From Amyelois transitella (lineage: Eukaryota > Arthropoda > Insecta > Lepidoptera > Pyralidae): a stretch of 64,000 bases of DNA. Of this stretch, positions 34,173 to 45,600 are shown one piece after another. The notes under the pieces were generated by a model. That model made no database searches. It was not told where the DNA came from and worked only from the letters and a program-made list of their open reading frames with translations. The stretch is taken from the NCBI RefSeq assembly GCF_032362555.1, contig NC_083507.1:6389001-6453000 (forward strand). The letters run 5' to 3'. Within the stretch, counting starts at the first letter, position 1. The number at the start of each line of letters is the position of its first letter. The position numbers and the translations under genes were made by a program.

Positions 34173-37100
34173 TTGTGGTAGGTTGTAAATCGTAGCTGGT
34201 TAACCTTCTGTCTCCCCAAACCCTAACCCTTTAATTCTAATGGATGTTCGTTTAGTCCAAATTTCTCTTTCATTTATCAGTATTCTTAATCGCATTTTCA
34301 GCTTCGTTAGAATGCAAAGACATATATGTATGAGTTTTTATCACACACACAACTTTTAGATTGGGTGTAGAGCTTAAGAAGTTGAGAATTTTGGAAAGAG
34401 TTACAATAAATAAACAATATACATAAATAAATAGGTGGAGCGATTACCGAAATTAGTAAGAAGGATTGTAACCATTAAATACCCTAGCGATTTAAAAGAA
34501 ACCTACCTATATATCTACGATTTGAAACTAAAACGACTTGGGGATAATCCTGATGGACTCGGGGTGCTGCTAGAATGTACGTAAGAATACACAGCACTTC
34601 TTCAATGAAGTCTATATTGTATAACCTAAGACTGCTGCGCAACTACCGAACTGTTGGAAACAATGCTTTTATGTGATGAAATAGTTTTAGGGTTCCTTCA
34701 AAAACTACTTCAAAAGATTCAAAAAGATCGGACCCTATAAAAACCATTCGTTGCTCGGAAAATGCTGAACCTTTAATATACAATATATATTTATATTTGC
34801 AATATATAAGGGACATAGTTACTGTTAGTTCATCAAAGGGACATAAATATGGTTGTGTTGAGGTTGTAAAATATGTCATAATAAGGAACTTTAGATCAGA
34901 GAAAGTAATTTCAAAGAACGATTTCAGTTTGATGCTATAAAATTTTATGCACTGGAAGATTACCTACTCTTTAGAACCAATAAAAATTTTATGATATTAT
35001 TACAATCATTACTTTAAGTAGCTATAGACACCAACTAAAATGTCAATTGACTATTTTTATTCTTTAATTAAATAAACAACTACCCAGTAAAATTTACTTC
35101 ATGACTACAGAAAGCAGTTACTTTGTAGTCTTTACCTAAGAAGAAGACAATCTTTGTCGACCTTTTTGCATATACTCTGAATAGGAAACTAATGAATATA
35201 TAGGTATAAATAGGTATTCCTGTAAAGGAAAAATTAATAAAACAGGCGCAGTATTATAAAAACATTTTATTAGCAAACTAATGTAGGAAAGTAAAAATAT
35301 AAGAAATTCAATACAAAACTGTAAATTGTGTAAAAAATAAGGTAGCTATGTTTATTAAGTACAGTTTACGTCAGATCTTTTCTTGTGATATGGATATGAT
35401 AATACCAAATCTGTTTGATAAAAATATTTCATTTATTTTGATTAAAGAGAAAATATGATTACTGATATGTAAACGTAATACCTTTATAGTAATCATATTT
35501 TTATATTCAGGGTGTTCGCTTCAAATGATATGGGTTTTGTTTTCATATTTTCATTATTAGCTTCTTATATTTAATAAAGGAATTAGAAACTACATAGTTC
35601 AGCTACGTTTGGAAGACCTCAGTAATGGGATCAGTGTCAGTGACAAATGTAGGCTTTGCATCACCTGGCGACAAGACACTGTTAGCACAGATATACAGAT
35701 AGGCAAAATCACAGCTCCGGTTAATCAAAATACAATAATGTTTTTGTTTCTCATTTTCATCTTAACCATAATTCTATAATAAATAATGAAAGTATTGTAC
35801 AGGACGGATTTTATTTAAGGACGATGTAAACGATGCCGAAGCTTATTAAAATGAAACTGTCGCAGTTATGAATTACGTTTATTTTTGTATACCTAAAGAT
35901 TTGTAAATCCAATGACAATATTTACAATATTTTTGATCGGTCGATGGTAGGTTTAATAGGTCTTTCGCTTGGCGTCTGTCCACATCCTACTTAAATATAC
36001 GCTCAAAAACTAAATTAAATTACTCATGCATGCATGAACTACTTATAATCATAATAAATCTTATAATCAAGAAATATTATTATCTATAAAATCTAATTTA
36101 TCAACTCAGGAACAAATGCAATAAAATCGATCAATATCAATATAACATTTTCGACATAATGTATCCAACGATTTCAATATATTACAAGAATATATTATTT
36201 ATCAACCATGTATGCTCGTGCATAACCTAAAAAGTACCTACATACGTATCTATTATATTTTACTTAAAGTAAATTGGTAAATCTCTCAAAAGTTTCATAA
36301 AATATAAGTACTTATCAATACTATAAATTCGCTATCATTTCAAAAATACCATCTAATGAGATACAAGTGGTGGAGTACTAAACTTCGCAAAGTAGTTTTT
36401 ACATACATTCTTTATTTACAAGTAATGAGTATTGATAAAGGAGTTCCTCCTCGCTATCCAGCTACTGAATCAAAAATACCTTCGGCGAAATTAAGTGTAA
36501 TTATGTAAGTAACACATTGTATTGAAATTATTATAAATTTTCTTGACACACGCCATTCATTTTTGAAATAACACTTCATTTAGTAGAAGTAATATTACAT
36601 ACTCAGACTAAAATTGATCTGAGATTACTTGAAAATATGAAAGCAGATAATATCAGACATAAGTATTGATTTCGATTAGACAAGTTTAATCGAGAAAAAA
36701 AGATAATTTAGCTATATTTAATACCTTAGTTTTTACGAGCATTTTACGGCAGTGTGGGATTATTACAATAACTTAATCTGATATTAATGCACTTATTGGC
36801 AAGACATGTTCAAACTAGATGTCATATACATATTCACTTCCTCAAAAAGGTCTTAAGAAACATAGGTTTCATGAACAATATATAATATAAAAATTAATGT
36901 TTGCATTGTACTTATATAATATATTAGCCAAGCAAATTAAGTCATGCTGCAGTAGAATTATTGGGTTCAGTTTGTAGGAATGTGTTTTAGATAGGTATTA
37001 ATGTGTGTCGTTACTGAAAGGCACTCCGAAATGGTCTTAGCTTAAATATAAATACATTACATAATAATACGGTTTTGACAGATCCAGATTATCACAGAAT

Positions 37101-37605
37101 TTGTTAGTTCACAAAAATCTTTTGATCCGGAAAGTTGTTTTTGAGTAATGAGTATTATTATAAATAGATACAAATACTGATTGATTGATGAACAATAATG
37201 TTTATAATTGTTGAAAAATAATTGTTTTAAATAATTAGTGGCTTTTATAACACAATTGGCTAAAACATTGGCCTTAGAAAATTTTAGATCAGATATATAA
37301 TAAGGTCGTGTCGAAATGACATTGCAGGGGTACGCTAGAACATGAGGTGACGTGCAAAGGTCAAATTCTCAACCATTATTAGTAATCTCAGCTGTCTGAA
37401 ATATTCTGATTGAACAATTACAGGTTTTAATTTTATCAAATATTTTCCGAAATGAATTAAATATTTAGAATACCGAACTGGTTCATCATATACCTTGAAT
37501 TAAAACCCCCTAAATTTAAATGTATGTCTCATTCGTTCCATTACTTAAGTTCATAAAATCCGATTTTTTTATAATTATTCACTTAATATACTTTCAAGCG
37601 TGCAT
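34173..37605. other. 3.4-kb AT-rich intergenic stretch
   Basis: No gene, exon or repeat family was recognised. The longest frame (minus, 34643-34879) has no features. Very AT-rich throughout. Confidence 0.45.
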
Positions 37606-37855
37606 ATAATCACGTCATATCCCTTGCGGGGAAGACAGAGCAAACAGTCTTGAAAAGACTGATAGGCCACGTACAGCTATTTGGCTTTAAGATAGAATTG
37701 AGATTCAAATAGTGACAGGTTGCTTGCCGATCGCCTAAAAGAGGAATCCCAAGTTTATAAGCCTACCCCTTAGTCGCCTTTTACGACATCCATGGGAACG
37801 AAATGGAGTGGTCCTATTCTTTTTCTATTGGTACCGGGAATCACACGGCACTTTG
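37606..37855 (+). repeat. SINE (TTGCGGGG family), best copy
   Basis: CACGTCATATCCCTTGCGGG then GAAGACAGAGCAAACAGTCT, TTGAAAAGACTGATAGGCCA, GATAGAATTGAGATTCAAAT, AGTGACAGGTTGCTTGCCGA, AAGAGGAATCCCAAGTTTAT, AGTCGCCTTTTACGACATCC, and the 3' end TACCGGGAATCACACGGCAC. Used as the reference for the other copies in this window. About 250 bases; no A/B box could be made out with confidence. Confidence 0.85.
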
Positions 37856-39360
37856 TACGTCGCAGTAATACTAATTAAACAGTACGCCATCACGCTTTTA
37901 TACTCGGGCATTAATTGTTCAATGTAACTTTTAATTATGTTAATGAATTTATGAATCTGAGATTATTTATGAAGTTCGACGTGGGTAGATACGTGGCGTA
38001 AAAAGCGTTTTAAAGTGTAAACTTTACTAAATATATATTGCTGCAGCTTTTTTGGTTCCAGCGGCAAAGTGACTCGTGCGCAAGTTGCTGTGTCACGCTC
38101 ACGCCACGACAAAATACTCATTAAAAACACCCGATTTCCTGTTATGGAGGTCGGACCAAATCAAATTCATTTTACTATTTTTATACGAAATAATCTGCTG
38201 TGTAATCTATTAATGAACAAGCTTCATACATAGTTACTTAGTTGGCTGCTGTCGTATAGCGATTTAGGAATTTGATGGCGGTAATAAATAACTATTACAT
38301 TCTGTGTATGCTAGTGAAAGCTTTTAATCTTTTGACCATATTGATTTAATGTTCTTTGCCCTGTTACAATCTGAAAACGTAAATGGGCTGTAGTTACATG
38401 TTTGCGTATTTTAAGACAACCCTTGTTTCCCTTAATGATACCGCTTTCTTGTTTCTGATATAAATCGTTATGAGGCTAGGAGGTTTTGGATAATGACTAC
38501 CTCTGTTACTGTTCATAAACAATGTGAGGCGAGGCTTTATGTTGTATCTAAGTGCAGAATATAACAAAGAAAGGCCAATTTGTTAGACGAGAAAGGGAGC
38601 ACAATTTTAAAGACCATGATTGGAGCACCTCTTGTTTTTCTAATTTATAGCAATCTGGGGCAATCAGGCCTCTCCCAACACGACGCGAAAGATATAATAT
38701 TGGGAATGAGAAACCGTTCACTGCCCTGTCTAATAAGGATGTCCAAATTAATATCAATTACTAGTCGTATGTGTACTATCGAAAGAGGAAAATAATACTA
38801 GTGCTTTCTACTACACCCTTATGAAGATTTTAGAGAGCAAAACATGAGATTTTATAACGTTCTTTGCCAGAGAAATATATTTCGTCCTCTATAGAAAACG
38901 ATAATAGTAGATAGGTACGTCATTCATGAAATCATTATAAGGAAAAAATAGCAAAGCGGGCAGAACAGATCCAATATACAGATGCGATAGTCGAGCGGTG
39001 AAAGATGGTAGATATAGAATGTTCTTTCTTTTACGCTGCTTTTTTTATTTTTTAGAAAGTTTTGTCGGTCGCGCTGCGGGAGAAATTATGGCGGCGGCTG
39101 TAATCCGGCCTGGCAGTGTTCATCATGTTGCCGGAATTTATCTGATAGCTTATTTGTTTCGCTATTGACAAAAATATGATTTATTATGCTAAATATACAA
39201 CATTTTTTGCCCTCCAATAACTTTAAATCAACTTCATGTAGAAGTTCAGGAATAAATCTTGTTTTTAAAATATATGGAAATACGTGACTTCAGCGTAAAT
39301 TAATATTAAATGACTAATAAATATGGAATGTAGACTTTAACATAATCTCGATATTAAAAC
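37856..39360. other. Intergenic, downstream of the zinc-finger gene
   Basis: Mostly AT-rich. A GC-rich patch at 39060-39140 holds an ATG-to-stop frame of 26 codons (39088-39168, + strand, MAAAVIRPGSVHHVAG...). The start has A at -3 and G at +4. It is too short to call. Confidence 0.4.
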
Positions 39361-39361
39361 T

Positions 39362-39367
39362 ATTTAT
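39362..39367 (-). terminator. Possible poly(A) signal of the zinc-finger gene
   Basis: TTTATT on the plus strand gives AATAAA on the minus strand, about 270 bases beyond the stop. Confidence 0.35.
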
Positions 39368-39632
39368 TCTTAGCTAAAGCTAAAAAGTATTCGGTAACGG
39401 GCGGATTTTACACACAAATTAACAATTATGATAAACGGCCATGAACCTTTAAATTCTCTTTTAAACTGTCTTAATTTTCTAAACTACTACATTAATTAGC
39501 ACCTTACCAAATTCATCTGTGATATTTCAGCCTTTAGGTATTCGATTATAAAAATACGTTTGTTTATCACCGTGACAAAGTTCAATTGACTATCAATGTG
39601 AATGACCGAGAGTGAGACTGTGGCGGGTGCGG

Positions 39633-41333
39633 TTACCTCTGCTTGCTGGGCTTGACGGCGCCGTTGGCGGCGGCGCTCTTCTGCGCTATGTGCGTCTGGT
39701 AATGTTTCGCGAGATGGGCTTTCTGCCTGAAACTTTTGCCACATAGAGAACACGAAAACGGTTTTTCTCCCGTATGTGTCCTTACGTGTACGTTCACTGA
39801 GTACTTATCTTTAAATCCTTTCGAACAAATTTGACAGTAATGGAGAGATCTTTCTTTTCTGACGCCATTCGATGTAGATGTAGCGGCTTGTATAGCCGTG
39901 CCGGATTGTGACTGCGCCGCTGGTGATGGGTTTTTGTTCTGTGGTCTTCTATGCTTTTTGTTCCCTGGTTTGGTACTCGTTATAGTTGGCGAAGCAGTCA
40001 CTATTTGCAAGTGCGGGTTTAGTTGTACTTCACTGGCGGGAATGGTCACTAATTCCCCATGATGTATATTATACACATTTCTAGTGGGATCTATAGGCTC
40101 TACTGTATAAAAAGGCTGCATTGATTCACCAAGTTCTGTGGCTATTCGTTTCAATTTTTCATAATCCTCTGGATAATTATTATCCAGCGTCGACAGTAAA
40201 ATATCATCAACACTTTGAGTGGACGTCGGGTTTTCTCCGTTTGTGATAACCGTTGTATTCGGATTTTCAAAAAGAATAGAAATGTTCAAATTTCCACTCG
40301 GCATTGCCATCATACGTACTTCTGCATCATTCGATTTGTTATCCTGATACATAGAAGGTATATCTGATTTGTTATTGTTGTTTATAATTACCCTTTTTAA
40401 TTCGGTATTACCTTCAAGTTTAATAGTATTTTTCTGTAATGCGCTGTACCTGATAAATGTTTTTCCTTGCAGCGCACTTCTTAACAATGATTCAGTTGAT
40501 TCCGTATTTTGATTTGTTAATTTCCAATCATTGTTGTTATTGAATTCACCTTGCGTCTCTAAAATAGCCGTATTACCTACAATAGGACTTAAACTTTCCT
40601 CTTTTTTATCATTGGACTGGAATTCGTTGTCTTCATATGTATAAGGTTCAACTTTAACCAAACTACTCGAACTCATTTCAGCAGTTTGACTTTCTGAATC
40701 ACCATCTTCATATGTAAAATCACTTACTTTTGGGAGATCAGGATTAAAGTCATTTGAAAATCCATTCATGTTTAAAATTGATTCAAGATCCAGAGATGAT
40801 GGTTGTTCCATATCTGCTGGACTTGACATAGAAGCCTCTTCGTATTGAGTATTATAACGATTAGTACTTGTTTCATGGATGTCCTGATTGAGGACCGTGA
40901 GCGTGTAGATTTGACCGTCCGTGTTACTAATTAATTTGTTTGAAATAGCGGTATCGGTACAAGGGTGAGTCCCATTGATTTCGCTATCTTGATTCCAATA
41001 AAACTTGTTGAGATCTTCTAGCATAGTGGTATCTAACCGATCACGGTCTCGGTCTACATTCCAAATAGAGTCAAAACTCTGTAAAGTAGTGGAAGTGGTG
41101 GCCATCGCCATACTGTTGGCTGCGGCCGGCGGCGTTGTGCTGACGCTCAATAAACTGTTGTTATTCTGTTCCTTGGGCTCTTCTGAGAGCAACGGGTTCG
41201 ATCTCGAATCAGGCGATTCCATGAACACATTCACAGATCGCATCTGCTGCTTATATTGAGCATCAGTAACCTCATTTGACGTCACAAAATCAAAGAAATC
41301 TGATTTTGACAGTTCTGGGGCAGTGGCCGTCAT
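39633..41333 (-). CDS. C2H2 zinc-finger protein, probable transcription factor
   Basis: The open frame runs from an in-frame TAG near 41437 to the TAA at 39633. The first ATG is at 41333 (context GTAGTCATGA, G at -3), giving 566 residues. The only recognisable domain is at the C-terminus (about residues 497-548): two classical fingers, YCQICSKGFKDKYSVNVHVR and CSLCGKSFRQKAHLAKHYQ, each C-x2-C-x12-H-x3-H, joined by THTGEKPF. A basic stretch KPGNKKHRRPQNK precedes them and may act as nuclear signal. The long N-terminal part is Ser/Thr/Asn-rich and acidic with SDFFDF, DSIWNVD and TYEDNE-like motifs, as in activation domains. DNA binding in the nucleus is expected; target and orthologue are not recognised. 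The coding part is a single exon. Confidence 0.9.
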   Translation of the reverse strand: MTATAPELSKSDFFDFVTSNEVTDAQYKQQMRSVNVFMESPDSRSNPLLSEEPKEQNNNSLLSVSTTPPAAANSMAMATTSTTLQSFDSIWNVDRDRDRLDTTMLEDLNKFYWNQDSEINGTHPCTDTAISNKLISNTDGQIYTLTVLNQDIHETSTNRYNTQYEEASMSSPADMEQPSSLDLESILNMNGFSNDFNPDLPKVSDFTYEDGDSESQTAEMSSSSLVKVEPYTYEDNEFQSNDKKEESLSPIVGNTAILETQGEFNNNNDWKLTNQNTESTESLLRSALQGKTFIRYSALQKNTIKLEGNTELKRVIINNNNKSDIPSMYQDNKSNDAEVRMMAMPSGNLNISILFENPNTTVITNGENPTSTQSVDDILLSTLDNNYPEDYEKLKRIATELGESMQPFYTVEPIDPTRNVYNIHHGELVTIPASEVQLNPHLQIVTASPTITSTKPGNKKHRRPQNKNPSPAAQSQSGTAIQAATSTSNGVRKERSLHYCQICSKGFKDKYSVNVHVRTHTGEKPFSCSLCGKSFRQKAHLAKHYQTHIAQKSAAANGAVKPSKQR

Positions 41334-41758
41334 GACTACCGTTTCAATTATTCGACCGAGGACGTCTACTCGGCTCTCTTGTCTTGCTACATTAAGCAAA
41401 CTCTTATAGTGGTCGTTCGACTTGTCTTTGTACTACAATAAATATATCTAAGTTTAAATAAGTGAAATATAACCCGGTATGACTTGTACTTAATTGGCAG
41501 TCGCTAGAGCGTCGGTAACTGAGAGTTGGGTGTGGGTGCAGGCGCGGGCTGGGGCTACGCGGTCGCACCCAACGTGCTCGAGTCAATCGGCGGACCAATG
41601 GAGTGTGCGAACTTGATCCGTACGTTCCTTTTTCCCATTATTCACCCCAACCCTATACACAGCTAGTCAAGAACTCAGTTGGCTGGGCTCTCGAATGTAG
41701 AAGCGATGAACTTGCTGATGTGAGCCATGGTTCCGAGGCGACGTCTAGATTTTTGAAT
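41334..41758 (-). other. Probable 5' leader exon of the zinc-finger gene, with uORF
   Basis: On the minus strand an acceptor CTTTTTTCAG ends at 41759, and sequence runs unbroken from there to the coding start. Inside, 41728-41675 is an ATG-to-TGA frame of 17 codons (MAHISKFIASTFESPAN) in the strong context GGAACCATGG. The leader is GC-rich around 41510-41590. If used, the uORF would reduce initiation at the main ATG. Alternatively the short frame could be the end of another exon. Confidence 0.5.
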
Positions 41759-42069
41759 CTGAAAAAAGAGAAATAGCATGGTCAAAAAAGAATGTCGAAA
41801 TTAAATGCTCAAAATTGCTGAAAAAAGGTATAACTAAAATAATATTGGTTTGATTTATACGAAAACATTACACTACTCCACTTTGGAACTAATTTAATTT
41901 CTGACACAATTTTTGCTCTTAATATATGTTATAAACTTTAAACGTTCATCCTTGTTTTCAACTACTATCATGAGTATTAACAATATCACATTAAAGCGGT
42001 TGTAAGTATTACAATTGGAGCATGGCTGTATTCGGATGTTTAATGAATAAGCTCGCGTCGCTCGCTTAC

Positions 42070-42160
42070 AGATCCTGTACAGAATCAGGGCAAGCGAGTC
42101 ACGAGGCGGCGGCGTGCCGATCCGCCAGCCATCACAGCCACCATCAGGCTTAAAATGCTG
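42070..42160 (-). promoter_or_regulatory. Candidate non-coding first exon / promoter of the zinc-finger gene
   Basis: A GC-rich island in AT-rich DNA ends, on the minus strand, at GGATCT|GTAAGC, a good donor, about 310 bases upstream of the acceptor at 41759. The pairing is inferred; the upper limit of this exon is unknown. Confidence 0.4.
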
Positions 42161-42282
42161 TTGTTTTGCTTACAACTTTATTAAAAGTATTTTAAATAAT
42201 TTACATTTTAGTAATAAAACCCGTCTTTGCGTCTAGTCTTGTTATGATGGAATTAAAATTTAGTGGAACCTAGTGAAAGATT

Positions 42283-42400
42283 TCTAGGCCAAAGAAAAAT
42301 TCCTAGTTTGTAAGCGTTTCGCTTGATTGATTTTTCCAATCGCAAGGAAAGAGTAGCATAAACAATGTTTTAGTCGCCTTACATAGCCCATAAGGAATAT
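42283..42400. repeat. Possible diverged SINE remnant
   Basis: TTCCTAGTTTGTAAGCGTTT and TTTTAGTCGCCTTACATAGC recall the middle of the TTGCGGGG family. Weak. Confidence 0.3.
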
Positions 42401-43830
42401 GTAAACGTTGGTCACAATAGTTTCATATATGTTTGCATCAAAAGACGTGTAGTGACTGAAATCAATGGAAGTATACATACCTCAGAAGATACCTGGACCT
42501 CACATGTATGTACCTACTAATCAAAAGCGAGGTGGTACAGATATCTTCTGAGCCCACCGTACAAAAGACATCAACGCTGCAACGAGCTGTAAACATACAT
42601 AGATATATGAACGTTTCTGATATGGAATCTTTTATTCTTATCTCAATGTTAGTCTACTTTTATATTATATTTTTTTCACATTTAATTGTGTTGAGTTTAA
42701 ATATAAGTTAGTCGAGTGATAACGCCTGTAACGTAAAATGAGAAAGGCTGACAAACGACACGACAAATCAGAGCGCTCCCGCGGACCGAAACATTGTATT
42801 AAGTTTCGCTTGTCAGCTGATACGACACATGTTGATATTCCACGAAATATTATTTACGTCTTCGACAGATACATAGCGAGACATTCGAGACTGGATCATA
42901 TATTTTTGGACACGTTGCTGTTGGTAGAAGGTCTTTATAACTACTTATGAGACTGACTATAAATATTGAATTCAAAATAAGTAAAAATGATATTGTAAGA
43001 TTTAAAATACTCCTCGTTATTATTAATTCATATCCCGAAAAGAATAGTAGGCATATCTCATTAAAATCGGGATGAAAAATTATACATTATTATACGTTGT
43101 ATTATCTCACTTTACGGTACTGCAATTGACTGATTATAGTAAAAAAATATTTATATAACTATACTACTCATTGAACTCATTGTTAGTAAGACTTTATTTT
43201 ATTATAGGCAGTTTTATCGAATAAATATTGCTATATTCCAGCGTGAAGTAGCGCCGGGTTTGCAATCCTGGAGTGCTTGTCGCGATATAATTTATTAATA
43301 TACACAACACTTGTATTAGACTAGTAATTACTTTGCAACTTTGAAGAGAATAAGTATTCAATAAATTTATAAATAAACCAAGTAAAATGGTAATTATCAA
43401 TGTTATAGACGGTAAATAATAGAGCTGTGCATTTTCCGATATCAACAAAAGATTCACTTATTATACACAACTGAATAATTATTACTTGTACCCAAAAATG
43501 TTACGTGTAACTCCATATGATTATTACAATATTATCGTTAGTTTTTTCTTCTGTATATTTTAATTCAACATGAACATGGGCTGTTAATGGTTTGGAAGTT
43601 TAAAACGAATACTTAATTAGTATGTATTCATTTCGTTTCACCAATTTAGGAACTAGATTCAATGAATATTGATGTCTTAGAATATATGATTATGATAAAT
43701 ATGTGTCTAGGTTGCTCTATATAAATACATTGCGACTCGGTCCGTCTTTGCTGTTTATTAATAAAAAACATTCTCCCTTGAAGAATAATTTATATGGATA
43801 AATTCTACATGCATAGATATATTCACGTCT
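42401..43830. other. Intergenic, no supported gene
   Basis: Frames at 42738-42950 (70 residues, Arg/Lys-rich start) and minus 43194-43457 (hydrophobic) are not recognisable. A 10-bp inverted pair CTCAGAAGAT (42481-42490 and 42543-42552) was noted. Confidence 0.4.
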
Positions 43831-43834
43831 TTAC

Positions 43835-43910
43835 GTATATCCCTTGCGGGGTAGACAGAGCTATTCTTGAAAAGACTTAAAAGCTACGTTCAGCTGTATG
43901 GCTATTTACG
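43835..43910 (+). repeat. SINE head fragment (TTGCGGGG family)
   Basis: TATCCCTTGCGGGGTAGACA then GAGCTATTCTTGAAAAGACT and AAGCTACGTTCAGCTGTATG. Confidence 0.7.
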
Positions 43911-44640
43911 AAAATGACAATATAAACTGCATGCAAATGAATAATAATAGTTGTTCGTCACGAAATAAGTTCTTTTTTTTACTTTAACAAGAATGGATTA
44001 TAGAAATGACATGATAAAATTTTACACAAAGAAATATCAAACTTTGTTTTCAGGAAGTCGATTATTTTTAATTATAATCTTGGTATAAGTGTTATGCTAT
44101 CAAACTATTTATTTATTGCTTGCTAAGTTTCTAATACTTTGTTAGGTACTTACAAAGTTAATTTTATTAACATAAGATACATATGCTATGACTCAAGAAA
44201 ACGATGCTGAAGAAAATGCAACATGTAAGCAAGAATAATGTCACGCAGTAAAGTTTCCCAAACATAAATACTGTTCCTATTTTTAGTTATGAAAAATACT
44301 TAATTGTGACCGTATACATGTAGTCCACTAAATGAGATGTATGCATAGATTTTGTATTAGTTATTGAGTCATCAGTTTCAGCTCTAATTAATCATAAAGA
44401 AAATTTACATCTTCAGGAAACCTGAAAATATGGACTATTAAATGTGTAACATTGATCAGTCTGATTCATGTCAGAAAAAAGACTATAGCACTATAATTAT
44501 CTTCTTTAAATTTAATGAATTTTCTGCAATCATTGATCATCCAAAATTTGGGTCGTGGTAAACTACATGCACTCTTTAATATATTTTTTAGGAATCAGCC
44601 GTGTTATGTGCAAATTTCGATAAGGAAATTATCATTTCAT
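43911..44640. other. Intergenic, nothing recognised
   Basis: AT-rich. No exon or repeat assigned. Confidence 0.4.
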
Positions 44641-44643
44641 ATA

Positions 44644-44895
44644 AAAAAACCGGCCAAATGCGAGTTAGGTTCTCGCGCAAAGGTTTCTGTACCATTATGT
44701 ATTAAAATTTACGTTAGTTGCATGAGGAGCCCCTTAATATGTGTGTTCATAGTATTTGTTGCGGCAACGGAAATACATAATTACTAAAAAATTCAGCTTT
44801 CTAGCTATCGCAGATTATGAGATACAGCCTGGTGACAGATGGCAGTCGAACAGACAGACAAACACACAGCGGACGCTTAGTATACTCTTACCATA
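44644..44895 (+). repeat. Widespread arthropod interspersed repeat (CCGGCCAA..GCGAGT type)
   Basis: AAAAACCGGCCAAATGCGAG then TTCTCGCGCAAAGGTTTC, GAGGAGCCCCTTAATAT, GTTGCGGCAACGGAAATACA, CTAGCTATCGCAGATTATGA, GATACAGCCTGGTGACAGAT and a GACAGACAAAC tract. I know this layout as a common element in insects but do not assign a named family. The open frame across it is accidental. Confidence 0.75.
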
Positions 44896-44989
44896 AAAAC
44901 TTTTTTATCGTCAATTGTACGAGTAATATTGTATACAGTAAATAAACGTAAAATTGTTCTCAGGATAGAATTTGATAAGTTAGAGTGCG

Positions 44990-45095
44990 AGCGAAGCTGG
45001 TGCATGTGGGTTAACGAGCAGTTGCGCCACGAGACGCTGCGCAGGCGCACTGCACGCCAGTGGCATAATTTGTACAGAGTTACAGATGGAATTTC
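44990..45095. other. GC-rich patch with open frame
   Basis: From the ATG at 45002 the plus strand is open for about 32 codons (MWVNEQLRHETLRRRTA...) to a TAA. It is more GC-rich than its flanks and has no splice sites I trust. It may be regulatory or an exon remnant. Confidence 0.25.
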
Positions 45096-45275
45096 CTAAA
45101 TTGGACCTATTATTATTATTAAGTATAAAAATCTTAGCCTCATAAAAACCTTCGAGGAATAGTTGAAAGAAATTGACTTCTGAGCCAGAATTTTCTTATC
45201 TCGTTCTTTCTAAATGTGTTTATTTATTCCATCATTAAAAGTTAAGAAACCGTTTTCTCTGTGTACTCCATAATC

Positions 45276-45322
45276 GATTTCTATCTTTCTTCGTGTTACA
45301 TACACGAAGAAAGATAGAAATC
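45276..45322. repeat. Perfect palindrome, 21-bp arms, 5-nt loop
   Basis: GATTTCTATCTTTCTTCGTG+T (45276-45296), loop TACAT, and the exact complement at 45302-45322. It lies just upstream of a SINE copy. Confidence 0.95.
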
Positions 45323-45429
45323 AAATGGCCTATAAGAAAGGGACATAAATAACAATAAACAACCTGAATACCCATATGAACAGACGAAGATAATATATTT
45401 TTTCTACGTACATAATATATACATTCATA

Positions 45430-45600
45430 CAACCACGTCGTTATCCGGTACGTAGGTAGTAGACAGATCCAACGATCTTGAAAATATTGAAAGACCACGT
45501 TCAGCCAAATGGCTCTATGATAGAATTTAGATTCAAACTGTGTCCGGTTACTAGCCCATTGACTAAAAGAAGAATCCCAAATTTATAAGCTTTAAGATGG
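45430..45600 (+). repeat. SINE copy (TTGCGGGG family), diverged
   Basis: GTAGTAGACAGATCCAACGA, then TTGAAAGACCACGTTCAGCC, ATGATAGAATTTAGATTCAA and AAAGAAGAATCCCAAATTTA in family order. Confidence 0.65.

Noticed and set aside
41334..41399. Starting the zinc-finger protein at 41399 (588 residues)
   Set aside because: That position is TTG, not ATG. The first ATG in frame is at 41333, with an in-frame stop upstream near 41437.
42738..42950. 70-codon frame MRKADKRHDKSERSRGPK...
   Set aside because: No homologue recognised, no promoter or poly(A) pattern, and length within chance expectation.
44515..44787. 90-codon frame
   Set aside because: Lies largely inside a common interspersed repeat.
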